Source of the DNA: Begonia masoniana
Taxonomy: Eukaryota; Streptophyta; Magnoliopsida; Cucurbitales; Begoniaceae
Reading direction: 5' to 3'
Length of the DNA stretch: 64,000 nucleotides
NCBI GenBank assembly: GCA_022432975.1
Contig: CM039516.1
Span: 33,195,157 to 33,259,156, forward strand
The notes under the pieces were generated by a model. That model did no database searches and was not told the origin of the DNA. It saw nothing but the letters and a program-made list of their open reading frames with translations. The position numbers were made by a program, and so were the translations under genes. Positions 44,129 to 57,600 of this stretch are shown in pieces. Position 1 is the first letter of the stretch; each line of letters opens with the position of its first letter.

Positions 44129-44497
44129 GACAACCTCTGCCCCACCTAAAGCAGACAACCTTTGTTCCGCTTCAAGCAGGGAATGCCAACTTCTAACCCC
44201 CGTTGACAACCTTTGCCCCACTTGAAATAGACAACCTTTGTTCTGTCCCAAGCGGGGAATGCCAACATCGAGTAGACAACCTCTGCCCCACCTGAAGCAG
44301 ACAACCTTTGTTCTCTTCAAGCAGGGAATGCCAAACTCGAGCCCCCGTTGACAACCTTTGCCCCACTTGAAACAGACAACCTTTGTTCTGTTCCAAGCAG
44401 GGAATGCCAAACTCGAGCTCCCGTTGACAACCTTTGCCCCACTTGAAACAGACAACTTTTGTTCTGTTCCAAGCAGGGAATGCCAACCTCTAGCAAC
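44129..44497. repeat. 76-bp tandem repeat, 5 copies
   Basis: Units start GACAACCTTTGCCCCAC or GACAACCTCTGCCCCAC near 44,129, 44,205, 44,270, 44,348 and 44,424, each with a CAAGCAGGGAATGCCAA motif. One unit is shorter (~68 bp). Minus-strand open frames with repeated VGQRLSTGA residues are produced by the array. Confidence 0.88.
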
Positions 44498-45490
44498 ATA
44501 GTACCATTTACATTCATTACTTTAGTTCGTTCTTCCTTACATGAAAACGTATGCATAAATCCTTTTTCCATGCTTTTTCATTTTTAAACATGATGCATGA
44601 TCGTGAACGGTGCATTAAACATAAAACAATCATAAAGCAGTAATTTAAACCTAAGAAAATATTTTAACATAACAGATACCTTAACCTACCCATTTGATCT
44701 AAACCTATACCATAAACTCACCAAATCCTCTATCAATGACAATCTTTATGGTGTAGGCCAATCGGCCAAGCAAGTCACGAATACTTACTTGATGTCCTTA
44801 GCAAACCGAGTGCTGTCCATGTGCTTTGTTTACCTAAGCCAATTCACAACACTTGGCATTAAAACCGAGCTTAATTAATCAAATTCCGAACTAAACAAAA
44901 CCCCATTAATTCTACTTAACTATTCTCCATAACCATAAATATCTTCATTTCAACTGTATCTACTGTGAACCTAACCATTTTTTAACGCACCCGACCAAAC
45001 CTCAACCGAACCCTAGCTGTTTAAATCCGTGACAACCGACAACTTACATCCGAAAACTATAGAACCTTCCCTAGGATCGTGTTTTTGGGAAGAACACGCG
45101 AAAGGTCGACAGAGCTTAGAGGAGGAATCGGCGTCGGCTTTAGGCACTCGTCGACTGGGAGCCAAAATCACCAGAGAGCTCGGGAGGGTGATTTCGAAGA
45201 TGGAAGTCGTTAAGTGTTGAAGAGAGAGAGTGATTTTAGGTTTTTAATAGAATTTAATCTATCCAATGACAGTTTTACCCCATAGTAAATTTTCTATTAA
45301 TCTTCCTCTGATTTCGTTAATTGATCCACCGATCCGTTTCTCCAAATTTTCTTTTCTCACCAATAATTCCGATTTATTTCTAGGGCTTTAATAAAACTTC
45401 TCATTTGTAAAACGGGCTTAATTTACTATTATTACAAAAAAAATGTATTTATATTACTAAGATCCAAAACCCGTAAAGCCGGGTGTTACA

Positions 45491-46149
45491 TATAATCTTT
45501 CCATCACAATTTCTACTTGTCTCACTAAATCATTTGCCTTGTCACTATCAAACAACATGGTGAAACAATGTTTCAAAAACTTTATTTTACATCTAGGGTC
45601 TAGTACAATTGCTACACACATCAACATATTGAATTTATCACAACTCCCCTAATATTTGTCAAACTTTCTTTGCATGTCAATAACCATTCTCCTTGACAAT
45701 GGATTATCACACTGAGAGTGCTCATGGATAACCATTTTCAAATTACACACTTCACTAATATAAATATTCGAGGTGAAATGTGAGGAGGCCGAAACGGAAA
45801 CAGTTGTATCGCAAAAGATCTTCAAAAACTTGATAAGCTCTCTAATATTAGCCCAGTCTTCTATTATGGGTGGTCTTTCACTTTTCCCGCCCAAATCAAG
45901 AAAATAATAACCATCACTTTCAATTAACTTTGCAAAAGCTCTTTCATACTTTTCAGCGCTTTCTAACATCAAATATGTAGAATTCCATCTAGTAGGTACG
46001 TCAAGACAAGTATTACTTTTGCAAGTGATCTTTACATTTTCAACACAATTTCTAAATTGTTGTAGCCTTGCAGGGGAAGATCGAACATATTTCACCATTC
46101 TACGAACTCTTGCAATAGACTCCTGATGATCTTTTAAACTATCACACAA
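45491..46149 (-). pseudogene. hAT transposase, central region
   Basis: Minus-strand frame 46,149-45,649 gives SLKDHQESIARVRRMVKYV, CLDVPTRWNSTYLMLESAEK (the conserved hAT WNSTY motif) and RRMVIDMQRKFDKY. It is followed by coding toward the LTR insertion at 45,490. A stop near 46,150 separates it from the N-terminal frame. Confidence 0.88.
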
Positions 46150-46958
46150 TCAAATTCAAAATATGTGCAAAATATCGCACATGCATGTGTTCCCCATTCA
46201 AAACTAACTCATTTAAGTTTCTAATAGTTTTGACCAAATACAAAATTGCAACATCATTCGAAGAAGCATTATCAACTGTAATCGTCAAAACATTTTCAAT
46301 TCCCTATTCAAACAAGCATCTTTTTACTTCTTTACCAATCGTTTCGCTTTTATGATTCAAAATAAAGCAAAAATTGATAATTCTCTTACACAATATCCAA
46401 TCACTATCAATGTAATGAGCAGTTAATACCATGTAATTCAAATTTTGAACAAAAGTCCATGTATCTATAGTCAAGCATACTCGTTGAGATGTCTTTCTAA
46501 AATAATCTTTCAATTTCAATTTTTCTTTCTCATAAAGTTCTAGAAGGTATGGAAAACTTAGGTTGAACATATTGCGAATATGTTATAAAACCCTCTCCTT
46601 CAACAAATTTCAAAGGTAATTCATCAACAATAATCCTCTTTGCAAGCAATTCTCGACAAGTCGCAAGACTAAAACAAGTTACATTCGTTCCCCCTCTCAT
46701 ATTCTGATAGCTTAATGTCTTTTGCTTCCTATTGACACTTGCCAACAATTTGTTGCAATTAAGGATGTGTTTTTTCAAGTTTGATGTCTCATTCTTCGAT
46801 GCATGACATGCATATGACTGTGAGCAATGAATACATTTTGCTCTAGGATTGCTATTATCAGAACTTTTAATCTTCGTAAAATGATTCCAAACTTCTGATT
46901 TTTTCCTTTTCATTTGACTAAGTGTAGGACCCTCTACACTATCATTAATGTTTTCCAT
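46150..46958 (-). pseudogene. hAT transposase, N-terminal BED zinc finger
   Basis: The frame starts MENINDSVEGPTLSQMKRKK. A BED-type DNA-binding finger follows (VWNHFTKI, CIHCSQSYACHASKNETSNL, HILNC), then a frameshift and the 46,570-46,304 frame with RVCLTIDTWTFVQNLNYMVL and TAHYIDSDWILCKRIINF, the start of the RNase H-like catalytic fold including the first aspartate (TIDTW). The family is RICESLEEPER/DAYSLEEPER-like. Together with 28,338-28,891 and 45,491-46,149 it covers most of a transposase, broken by at least three changes. Confidence 0.9.
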
Positions 46959-47860
46959 CCTAAAACAAATTTAATTAATCAAAATCAACGACAAAATCAA
47001 AGACACTACACATGTTGCTCTAATGCTCTCAGTCATGATAAAACATCACAGAACAAACAAATAAAACACATAAATTACTCTCAGTTATGCCCGAAGAGTC
47101 TCCCAAAACAGAAATATTAACTTTACAGTTCACAGTATAAAACACATAAATCAAAGACAAAATCAAAGACACTGCACTACACATGTTGCTCTAATGTTCT
47201 CGATCATAATAAAACAGCACATAACAAACAAAAAAACACATAAATTGCTTTTGGTCACGCCCGAATAGTCTCCCAAAACAGAAACATTAAGTAACTATAC
47301 AGTGCAAAACACATAAATTAATGACAAAATCAAAGAACAAACATGCTCTCGGTCAAAATCAATGATTTTGCTCTCTGTCAAACACAAAAATGAGCAAAGA
47401 ATAGAACGTACCCGATTATTCGGTTGCCTGATCGTGTGTCGTCGTCGGTGCTCGATAGCCCGTAGCAGAGAGTCGTCGCTGGTCGTGTGTCATTGCCTGA
47501 CGGGTCTCTAGTCTCTACTTGTCGTTTGTCGTCACCTGTGTGTGTTGTCGCCTGATCGTCTGCGTGTGTCGTCTCTGGACTTTGGAGTCTAGATTTTTAG
47601 GTGAATAGTGAAGACTGCAGAACCGATAGCCAGATTTAGGTCTTCAGAGTTCAAACTTTATTCGGTTGTAAATTGCAAGAACCGATTTCATCGGTTCTGT
47701 TCGATTTCTATCGGTTTTGACTGATCCAAACGGAAAACCAAACCTATAAATTCGATTCTTGCAATTTAGAACCAAATTTAGGTTTTTCCTTTATCAAAAT
47801 CGACCCGAACCGGACCAATTTCACTAGTTCTGGTTCCTATTCGATTTATGAACACCCCTA
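46959..47860 (-). other. hAT 5' leader and terminus
   Basis: Non-coding leader with a partial duplication near 46,980-47,330 (CATAAATTACTCTC versus CATAAATTGCTTTT) and CGTCG-type repeats at 47,410-47,570, then the GGTTCGG-rich subterminal part and the inverted end. Confidence 0.65.
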
Positions 47861-47988
47861 AATGGAAGGGTGCAGTTGATAACAGATCAAAGCACAAGGT
47901 GTCAATTGACGAAATTAAAAGTTCAAAATATCAGTTGCAAATAGCCTCATATATTTAGGGGGCAATTTGATATTTACCCTATTTTAAA

Positions 47989-48693
47989 AGGTTATAATGA
48001 CGGTTACAAAATTAAATTTCAAATTTAAATAGAAGATAAAATTTCATAATTGTTTTTTTTTTTGTAAGTTATGATAACTGTTACGAAATGATTCCATTTT
48101 TAAAATTAGAAGTTACAACCTCCTTATAAATGAAGTTGAAAAACTGTATAACATGAGAGAATCAATTTTTGAGAGAAAAATTGGTTAGTCTTCCGTGTTG
48201 GTTTTTGAAAATTGTTTTCTAAATTTAAATGAATTGATTTATGTATTGAAAATACAATCTATCTTATATTGAATGTGATTTTGCTGTGTTAATCACGCCC
48301 ACATATACTTATTATTAGCAGAGAAAATCAAAAGTTGAGAAAATATTGTAAAATCTCTGTTTTGGTATACATGTGAAGTGAACTATAAAAGTGTTATTGT
48401 GTTATTATTTAATACATAATTTTTTATTTTCATGATAAATTATTTTTCACAAAGTTGGTGGGGTCTAAAAAGTTAGATTTGGCTGACTGTTTTAGTAGAC
48501 TGGTCTATACCAATCTGTTAACTGTAGCTTGCCTCGTTAGACTAGTTCGCGTTTTAAAGGGATTAACCAAATCTGTCTGCTGAAACTTCCGGTTCGAAAA
48601 ACGAATATTCCAAAAGCTGGGGAGGAAGAGTCGAGGGATAGACCTCCTTCTCTAGCTGAGTCGGAAAATTGAAGGTATAGAAGCGAAGCAACC
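47989..48693 (+). promoter_or_regulatory. Presumed promoter and 5' UTR of the helicase-like gene
   Basis: AT-rich DNA between the nest and the start codon. I see no certain TATA box. The start is in an ideal context (ACCATGG at 48,691-48,697). The Pack-MULE ends about 710 bp upstream of the start codon. Confidence 0.4.
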
Positions 48694-51600
48694 ATGGTTT
48701 TTGATACAGTTGAAGCTTCGTCTCCCTCTCAGTCCCTTCTAAATTTTGGGTACTGTTACAAATTATCCTCATTCTTGTAATTTCTTTGAAGTTTGAACTA
48801 AATTGAGTAATTTTTTTGCTGATGTTGTGTTTTAGGGTTTCTTGCAGTCAACAGCGCCATTTCTATGTAGCTGTGGACAGGCTTCAGTTCAAGATGGTTT
48901 CTTCCATCCCTTTCTATCAATATTACGAACATTTTAAATTTGATTGCCAGAATCGACTTTTTGTTTCATTTCGCGGTGAAATATTGCATCTCCATCGGTG
49001 TAAATTTTGCAGGAGACGTTGGTGGATTTGTTGGGTGTCGTGGGTCGCCGACCTTTCCTTCCTATGATTGTGTGCTGTAGTTCTCGGGACGAGCTCGATG
49101 CTGTTTGCTCTGCTGTCTCTAACGTCCCTTATATCTCATTGGCCTCGTTGGTATAACTCCTTTACTTGCTGTTATGAGATCATAGCAATTTGTGATCCTC
49201 TATTCTTTAGTTGGAGCCTTCTATGATTATAATGTGAAATACTTGTTGAAAATTACAGGGAATGCGTTTTTTTGAGTAGAAAAAGCCTCATTTGAAGAAT
49301 TTATGTTTAAATTCTTGAAAATGAAAAAAAATAAATTGCTAGTAAAAATAGAAATTTGCAAGAAACTCTACCTTCTGTAATGGAAGATTTCTAATAACTT
49401 TTCTTCATTTTTCTTCGTTCCCAATTTAGTTATCAAACATTGAAGACAATTATTTTTTAGTTGAATTTCTTGTCCTTTCCTTATCAACTTCTAAGATCCA
49501 AAATATAGCCTTAATGCTCTGATAAGTTATTTTTGTCTAATAAGCGAACTGTAGTTACTAAAATTCCCATCCCACATAATAATAGTTTGTTCTTCTTTAA
49601 TATGTATAAAGCTGATTGCCTTTTAATAGCTATGACTATATGTCTTGTCGTGGTACTTGCAGTGTATGTTGTTAACCTTCTTTCTCTCAAATGTTCTTTC
49701 GGTCATTTTTTGTATACCCATTTTGTGGATATTTTACCCTGGATGTTGAAGTGTTATGGTCATGGTCCTTCTTTGCACATATCAATTCACACCTTCTATG
49801 CTATGACCAATTTTATTCTTCACAGAAAGAATTAATTTTCTTTGATATGTTATTGATAACAGACTGACAATTTTTCTCTCATGTCAGTACAGTGACCTAG
49901 CCGAGACAGAGCGTGCTGAAATCTTTGAGAAATTTCGGCAAGCAACTACAAAGTGGAACCAAAATGTTATCTCTTCAAAAGAAGGTGACAGCGAGTTTAT
50001 AAAGCATGAAGAAAAATCCCACATGCTAGTTGTATCCGATGCCTGCCTTCCACTTCTTTCTTCTGGGGAATCTCCTTTTTCTTCTCGTGTTCTAATAAAT
50101 TATGAGCTGCCCTCAAAGAAGGTATGGGTTATCTGATTTATACTGCAATAGTTCATCCTGCATTTAATTTGTTTGTGGAGATTGATGTGTTTTTCTTTTC
50201 AGATTCTTATTGATTTGGAAAGAGATCTGATTTGTTTTTTCCCAAAATTTTTATTGGTTTGATCTACTTTATTTGATTGTGGAGCAAACATTTTTTGTTC
50301 CACCCGTTCAATGTTGGAAGACTAAATCCTAGATTGATGTAATTTTTTGTTTTATTTTTGTGTTGTTCTCATTGGATAGAGCATAGCTGAGCTTGTTCTG
50401 CATTTCATGACATTAGTTGTTATAGACAACTTATAGCATCCAAGATCTACCGTGACTCATACAAGACGTAAATCCTTCTTTATTCAATAATACTTCCAGA
50501 ACTAATACACCAATCCTTGTTACAAGAACCCACATCACAAAACACTCTCCACTTATTTCTTCTAACTATCTTTCTTTTTTACACTTTATTATTTCATTAA
50601 TACTCTAAAGTAACTGCTACAGCTGGACCCATTAAGTAACAGCTTCTCTTTCATAATTCCCTTCCAGCTTCTTCCTCCTACTATACGTCTTAATGATTGA
50701 CATAATTCTCTTATCATTACCTCAGGCCAAAGAGCAACCTTGTCCTCAAGGTTGAAGAGAGGAAACTGAAGATTAATATAACCAAAATCTTCCCATGTTG
50801 CTTCATAAGAAGGTGAATCCTTCCATTGAATCAAAACCTGAACATCCTGAAAATTGGCCGTCTAATTCCCTCGCACAGCCAACAAAACTTTAGGTTGAAC
50901 AAGATCATCTCAATAAGCCTCTAACTGACTAAGAATATTGGTTGTTGCTGAAACATCTCCCCGAATTCGCTTAAGCCAAGAAACATGAAAGATCAGATGA
51001 TTTTTTGAAGATTCCGATAATTGTAACTTGTAAGCAACCAAGCCAACCTTCTTTAAAATTTTAAAAGGTCCATAAAGACGAGGAGCAAGTTTCTCATTAC
51101 TAGTTTTAGTCACTGATTTTTGCCGATAAGATTTGAACTTTAGAAACACAAAATCTTCTTATTTGAAAGAAACTTCTCGGCGATGTTTATTGGTCGAATC
51201 CACCATCCTCTGTTGAGCTTTTCGTAAATGAAATTTCAGAAGCTCTAAGGTTTCATCTCGCTTCTTTAAATGCATCTCCACCGAAGAAACCTTAGTCAAA
51301 GAAGGTTCAAAGCGCAAAAGAGGAGGTGGATCACGACGATAAACAACCTGAAAAGGGGTTGTATGAATAGTCGTATGAAACGTAGTGTTATACCAATATT
51401 CAGATAAACACTTCAACCACATCTTCGGCTTATTGAAAAAAACAATGCCACTAAGTTTCTAAACAACGATTCACAACCTTGTCTGTCCATCCGTTTGAGG
51501 ATGATAGACCGTGCTATTCCTCAATTAAGTACCTTGAAGACGAAATAATTCCCTCTAACAATTACTCGAAAATATCTTGTCACGATCAGAAATAATCATT

Positions 51601-54600
51601 TTTGGAAACCATTTAATCGAAAAATATTCTGTAAGAAAACAATATCCTTTTGAGCCGTGTAAGGATGCTGTAATGGAATAAAATGAGCATATTTACTCAA
51701 TCTATCCACTACTACAAACAATGTGTCAAATTCTTCAGATTTCGGAAGGCCTTCCCTGAAATCCATAGAGATATCCTCTCATATCCAATCAGGAATTGAC
51801 AACGGTTGTAACAATCTGGCAGGAGTCAGCATCTCTGATTTATTTTTTTGACAAACTACAAACAAACAAATGTCTTTTCGCATACCCAGCCAATATAATT
51901 TGCTAGTAATACAATGGAGAGTTTTCAATAACCCTGAATGTTTGACAATCAAACCTCCATGAAATTCTTGTGAAATACAATTGATTTGTGGTGAATGCTG
52001 TGAAATAACCAAACGATCTCTGAAAAACAACACATGATTCTTCATTTCAAAACCTTGCTTCACATGTTCCCCACGTAATAATCTGACATTAAATGTCCAA
52101 CAACACATCATCTTGATCCACAAGTTTTAATTCATCATCCATTGAAAAATAACAGAACTCATCAAAGCTGCAAATCACTTCGTACTTTGAAGAAGCATAA
52201 GTTGTCTAGATAAAGCATCCACAACCTTATTTTCAATTCCATACTTGTATTGAACTTAAAAACGTATCCCATCAACTTCATAACCCACTTCTGATAGTCA
52301 TGAGATATTTTGACGTTGGTCTAGCATAAACTTCAGGCTGTGTTGATCAGTCTTTACAATAATATGGCTGCCCAAAAAATAAGGATACCACTTTTGAATA
52401 GCCAATACAATAGTCATAAGCTCCCTTTCATAAACAGACTTTAGTCGGCCTTGAATAGAAAGTTTTTGGCTGTAGAATGCAATCTGCCGCTGTTCTTGCA
52501 TTAAAACAACTCCTAATCCATACCCAGGAGCATTTGTTTTCAACACAAAAGTTTTGTTAAAATCTGGTAAAGCTAGTACCAGAACAACACTCATTGCCAA
52601 CTTCGATTCTCGAAAAGCCTTATCAGCTTCCTCCACCCAAGAAAAGTGATCCTTCTTAAGCTATTCTGTTAATGGAGCGGCAATGATACTGAAATTCTTC
52701 CTGAACTTCCTATAATAACCCGTAAGGCCCAAGAATCCCCACAATTCTTTAATATTGCTGGGTGTTGGCCGCTCTATGAGAGCTTTATTCTTTTCTGGAT
52801 ATGCAGAAACACCATCAACTGACACAATATGCCCTAAATACTCCAACTGTTGAGCCGCAAAAATACATTTTTTTTCCATTAAAAAACAGTTTGTATTCAT
52901 GCAAAACACTCAAAACAACATCTAAATGTTCATCATGCTCCTTTAGTGATTTACTATAAATCAATATATCATCGAAAAATACTAGAACAAACCTCTGCAA
53001 GAATTGCCTAAAGGCCTTATTCATCAACGCTTGAAAGGTCACTGGTGCATTTGTCAATCCGGAAGGCATTATTAAAAATTCGTAATGTTCGTTGTGGGTA
53101 CGAAATGCTATTTTAGGAATATCTTGAGGTCGAAATCGTATCTGGTGATGTCCAGCTTTTAAATCCAACTTCGTAAACCATTGTGCCTCATGTAACTCAT
53201 CCAAGAGTTCATCAATCATAGGAATAGGAAACTTGTCAGCAACAGTTTCCTTAAAAATGCAAAGTAGCATCCTTTTTTAAAACTAAAACCACCGTGCTGG
53301 AGAATGGACTAAAACTACTTTGAATGATTCTAGCCGTTAGCATTTCTCGAATCAATTTCTCAATCTCAGTTTTCTGAACTTGTGGGTAGCGGTAGGGATG
53401 AACAATAATAGGTGATGTGTCTTCATTCAAAACAATTGCATGTCCATGGCCTCTGTCACGAGGTAAACCCTTAGGCATATCTATAATATCCGAATACTTA
53501 GTCAGAATTTTTTGAACAATCAAAGGCGAAGGTGGAGTCTCCCTTAGCTTTACCATACCATCAGTAATTCTATCAAAATTCCACATCCTTCTTGTTTTAT
53601 TGCCTTCATCATTGCTTTCAATAAAATCTGAGTGGAAAGCTCATGATTACATTGAATGATGCTAGTTCGCTCTTCTGATTTGAGTTGCATTGTCAAGTTC
53701 TTCCAATTCACATGTGTCTTGCCCATGGTTACTAACCACTGCATTCCCAAAATAATATCAATATGGCCCGACTCGTTTGGGTGAAAATCATTCACAATGG
53801 ATGGATCAGGAAGAGAAATCTCTACTGCTTTACACACTCTATTTCCTTGAATTGTACTACCATTTCCCATTGTGATGTTGTAACTAGTCGTTTTAGTTAC
53901 TAGTAATTTCAGTTGGGAGACCAGCTTGTGCCTAATGAAATTGTGAGTAGCCCCACAATCGATTAAAACAGTTATCGAATGACTTTTAATAACTCATTTC
54001 ACCTTCATACTACACAATGTTGGAAGGCCACCCACAGTGTTTAAGGACAACTCTATTGGATCTGTTACTTTTAAAAAAATCATTGACTAGAAATACCTGT
54101 GTTAGTTCTTCTGACTAGAAATACCTGTGTCGGTTCTTCCATGGTTTCACTATCATCTTGTAAAATCAAGAGTTGTAGCATATTGTTTTTACATTGAGAA
54201 CCAATTGAGTAACGTTCATCACATCTATAACAGAGGTCTTTTTCACGCCTCTGTTGCATTTTTGTCAGCGTTAGATTTTGGAACCGTGTAAGTTGATGAA
54301 TTAACCTTGCTTCTCGAATTAAATTCTCGATCCGACTGAGTGAAATTCGTTCGTGATGGTTGGATCAAAAAAATTTTATCCTTTACCAATTGAGCGAATT
54401 CCATTAATTCTCTTAACCCGAAGGTCGCATCATACGGACATCACCTTTAATATTATTTTGTAGTCTCTGAAAAAAAGCATTGATGAACACTTCTTCTGGA
54501 ACATGAGTTAGATGAGAAATTAACGTTTCGAATTGAATTCTGAAGTCTTCAACTGTTCTCGTTTGACATAGCAAGAGTAAATGATCACAATGTGATCCAT

Positions 54601-57600
54601 CCTTTCCACTGTGAAATCGATCTAAAAGCATCCGATTGAGTTCACGCCATGAAGAAAATGTTTGTCTACTATTTGCTCACTAAAACCACGCTAGGGCAGG
54701 ACCTTCGAAACATACATTGGCAGCTTCCACATTCTCCATCTCTGTCAATCTATTATGATTATCTGCACGATACTCTCTTCTGTCATTTATCTGAATTTCT
54801 ACACTGCTCCAAAGCGTGTTTGTATCTAGCCTGGACAAAATCCACATCATGTGTTCTCAAATAAAAACCAAGTCCTGCTCAATTACTGGTAATCTTTCTA
54901 ACTTTTCCTCTATTACCAAAATTTTTTCTACCGATTCCTCCAACGATGGTAACCGAAGCAAATCCTCCTTCAGATCGGCTATTTCATTCCTCCAATCTCT
55001 TGCTTCTTCCACCGATGAATCCCCTCTGGAAAATGATCATTTTCTGAGTTATATTTGTACTGCTCTTATACCAAATGATAGCATCCAAGATCTATATTGA
55101 CTCATACAAGACGTAAATCCTTCTTTATTCAATAATACTTCCAGATCTAATACACCAATCCTTGGCACCCACTTCCGCAAAACCATCTCCACTTATTTCT
55201 TCTTACTATCTTTCTTTTTTACACCTTTATTATTTCATTAATACTCTATTTACACTATTGCTACAGCTGGAACCATTAAGTAACCACCTCTTCAACCGCT
55301 TCTCTTTCATAATTCCCTTCCAACTTCTTCCTAATATACGTCTTAATGGTTGGCATAATTCTCTTATCAACAACTTATAGATTTTTTGGGAGTTGTTGTT
55401 ACAACTCGTTCTCATGTATTGACAAATGATGTTATGTTTTATTTTGACATTAGAAAAATTTATTTTCAATGACAATTCTAACTTAGAAGTCTTAAAAACT
55501 ATTTTAAACTGTTTCAATAACAATTCTCGCGAGCAATATGTTTTTTATTGTGTGCAGAATACTGTTCTTGAAAATTGGAAAAAACATTGTCAGTAAGATG
55601 TTTGTTTAATTTTTTTTCTTATCTGAAAACAATTGAAAAAAAACTATTTTATGAATTATTCTTTGAAATTATCACGAGTTGCAGAAAATGATCGAGGAAA
55701 ATTGAAAGTTCTCATTGATCTTTGTAAATTACAGATAGTTTATATTACAGAATAAAGTTGGGGGGAAATATTCTTAAACTGAACGAACTATCTAACTTTT
55801 ACAACTAAGCTTCAGTTAACTACATCATCCAGTTAGCATTTCTCTTAATCTATCGTGCAGTAGCATTCAGTCTGCATTTAATCAATAGGGTGTAATACTC
55901 CTTGTTACAATCAATGAATGGGAGCTTTCTTTTGGCATATAGCGCCATAATCATTAAGATTAGAACCTTGAAGTGAATGTGATACGAGAGTTATAAATTG
56001 AAGAGGAGGAACAAATAGATTACTAAACAGATCCTTGGATTTTCTTCAAGAGAATCTCCTAATTGTTCCAGAGCAACTAGAAAGAGATTCTTTAACCAGA
56101 AAGAATTCAGTTCAGATGTGGGATACCTATCCAGAAGTTTTTGCAACTCAATCATGTATGATGGAATCATCAAAGATTTGACCTTTTCGAACTCTGTCTG
56201 TAACTTACTATAGGCTCGAGAAACAGATGACCCAGGATTCTATTTTATCATCAATCCAATCACCGTTCACATTTTTTCTTTTTCTTATCAATGAATATAT
56301 CTCTTTACTTGTATGACTTAGATGTCTCGTATTTCTCGAAAAAGCGATTCGATTGATGGGATTTGGTATGATACTTATGAGATCGATGAGATTTATATTC
56401 CAATCTTTATTCTTAGAACGTATTGATTTGACCCCATAAGCGGGACCACCACCCCATAGCATGTTGCCACCAGAAGCAGAACCCCATATTTCTTCTAGAG
56501 AATCTCCTAATTGTTCCAGAGCAACTAGAAAGAGATTCTTTAACCAGAAAGAATTCAGTTCAGATGTGGGATACCTATCCAGAAGTTTTTGCAACTCAAT
56601 CATGTATGATGGAATCATCAAAGATTTGACCTTTTCGAACTCTGTCTGTAACTTACTATAGGCTCGAGAAACAGATGACCCAGGATTCTATTTTATCATC
56701 AATCCAATCACCGTTCACATTTTTTCTTTTTCTTATCAATGAATATATCTCTTTACTTGTATGACTTAGATGTCTCGTATTTCTCGAAAAGCGATTCGAT
56801 TGATGGGATTTGGTATGATACTTATGAGATCGATGAGATTTATATTCCAATCTTTATTCTTAGAACGTATTGATTTGACCCCATAAGCGGACCACCACCC
56901 CATAGCATGTTGCCACCAGAAGCAGAACCCCATATTTCTTCTAGAGAATCTCCTAATTGTATTGTTCCAGAGCAACTAGAAAGAGATTCTTTAACCAGAA
57001 AGAATTCAGTTCAGATGTGGGATACCTATCCAGAAGTTTTTGCAACTCAATCATGTATGATGGAATCATCAAAGATTTGACCTTTTCGAACTCTGTCTGT
57101 AACTTACTATAGGCTCGAGAAACAGATGACCCAGGATTCTATTTTATCATCAATCCAATCACCGTTCACATTTTTTCTTTTTCTTATCAATGAATATATC
57201 TCTTTACTTGTATGACTTAGATGTCTCGTATTTCTCGAAAAAGCGATTCGATTGATGGGATTTGGTATGATACTTATGAGATCGATGAGATTTATATTCC
57301 AATCTTTATTCTTAGAACGTATTGATTTGACCCCATAAGCGGGACCACCACCCCATAGCATGTTGCCACCAGAAGCAGAACCCCATATTTCTTCTAGAGA
57401 ATCTCCTAATTGTTCCAGAGCAACTAGAAAGAGATTCTTTAACCAGAAAGAATTCAGTTCAGATGTGGGATACCTATCCAGAAGTTTTTGCAACTCAATC
57501 ATGTATGATGGAATCATCAAAGATTTGACCTTTTCGAACTCTGTCTGTAACTTACTATAGGCTCGAGAAACAGATGACCCAGGATTCTATTTTATCATCA

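Larger units (their letters stand above)
28892..45490. mobile_element. Solo LTR (2.8 kb) inside the hAT transposase, TSD TATAA
   Basis: Starts TGTAACATCCC at 28,892 and ends GCCGGGTGTTACA at 45,490, with TATAA on both sides (28,887-28,891 and 45,491-45,495). Without the nested copia it is about 2.8 kb and non-coding, consistent with a long solo LTR of the TGTAAC...GTTACA type. It contains a 76-bp tandem repeat and GTCCACAG-type repeats around the copia insertion. Confidence 0.85.
27909..47860 (-). mobile_element. hAT transposon, TSD AATGGAAG
   Basis: The left end TAGGGGTGTGCAAA at 27,909 and right end AACACCCCTA at 47,860 form short inverted termini, and AATGGAAG (8 bp, the hAT length) flanks both (27,901-27,908 and 47,861-47,868). 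The subterminal sequence is rich in GGTTCGGTTC motifs, as is usual for plant Ac-like elements. The transposase lies on the minus strand in two parts, separated by the 16.6-kb LTR insertion at 28,892-45,490. Without the insertion the element is about 3.35 kb. Confidence 0.92.
26582..47981. mobile_element. Pack-MULE-like element carrying cyclin fragments (outermost nest layer)
   Basis: The left end GGTAAATATCAAATTACC (26,583) is matched by the right end read in reverse, GGTAAATATCAAATTGCC (47,978 back). Similarity of about 75% continues for roughly 90 bp through TTTTAATTTCGTCAATT. TTTTAAA flanks both sides (26,575-26,581 and 47,982-47,988); a 9-bp alignment has 7 matches. With the nested hAT removed the element is about 1.4 kb, carries no transposase, and contains pieces of a B-type cyclin. 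This is the definition of a Pack-MULE, a Mutator-like element that has captured host gene parts. Confidence 0.7.
50431..55369 (-). mobile_element. Gypsy-E: chromovirus in intron 4, antisense, TSD ACAAC
   Basis: LTRs at 50,431-50,716 and 55,076-55,369, about 290 bp each, end in TGATAGC (TTATAGC on the left copy) and CTTATCA. ACAAC flanks both (50,426-50,430 and 55,370-55,374). The internal region encodes gag, protease, reverse transcriptase, RNase H, integrase and a chromodomain in that order. The size (4.9 kb), short LTRs and the chromodomain fit a Reina-like chromovirus. Multiple frame breaks make it inactive, but it is the most complete gypsy here. It is transcribed against the host gene, if at all. 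Confidence 0.92.

Noticed and set aside
44111..44571. Cysteine/valine-rich repeat protein on the minus strand
   Set aside because: Generated by a 76-bp tandem repeat in a solo LTR; frames shift between units.
48816..49067. An 83-codon uninterrupted ORF as a separate gene
   Set aside because: It runs through exon 2 into intron 2 of the helicase-like gene; splice sites and the conserved product explain it better.
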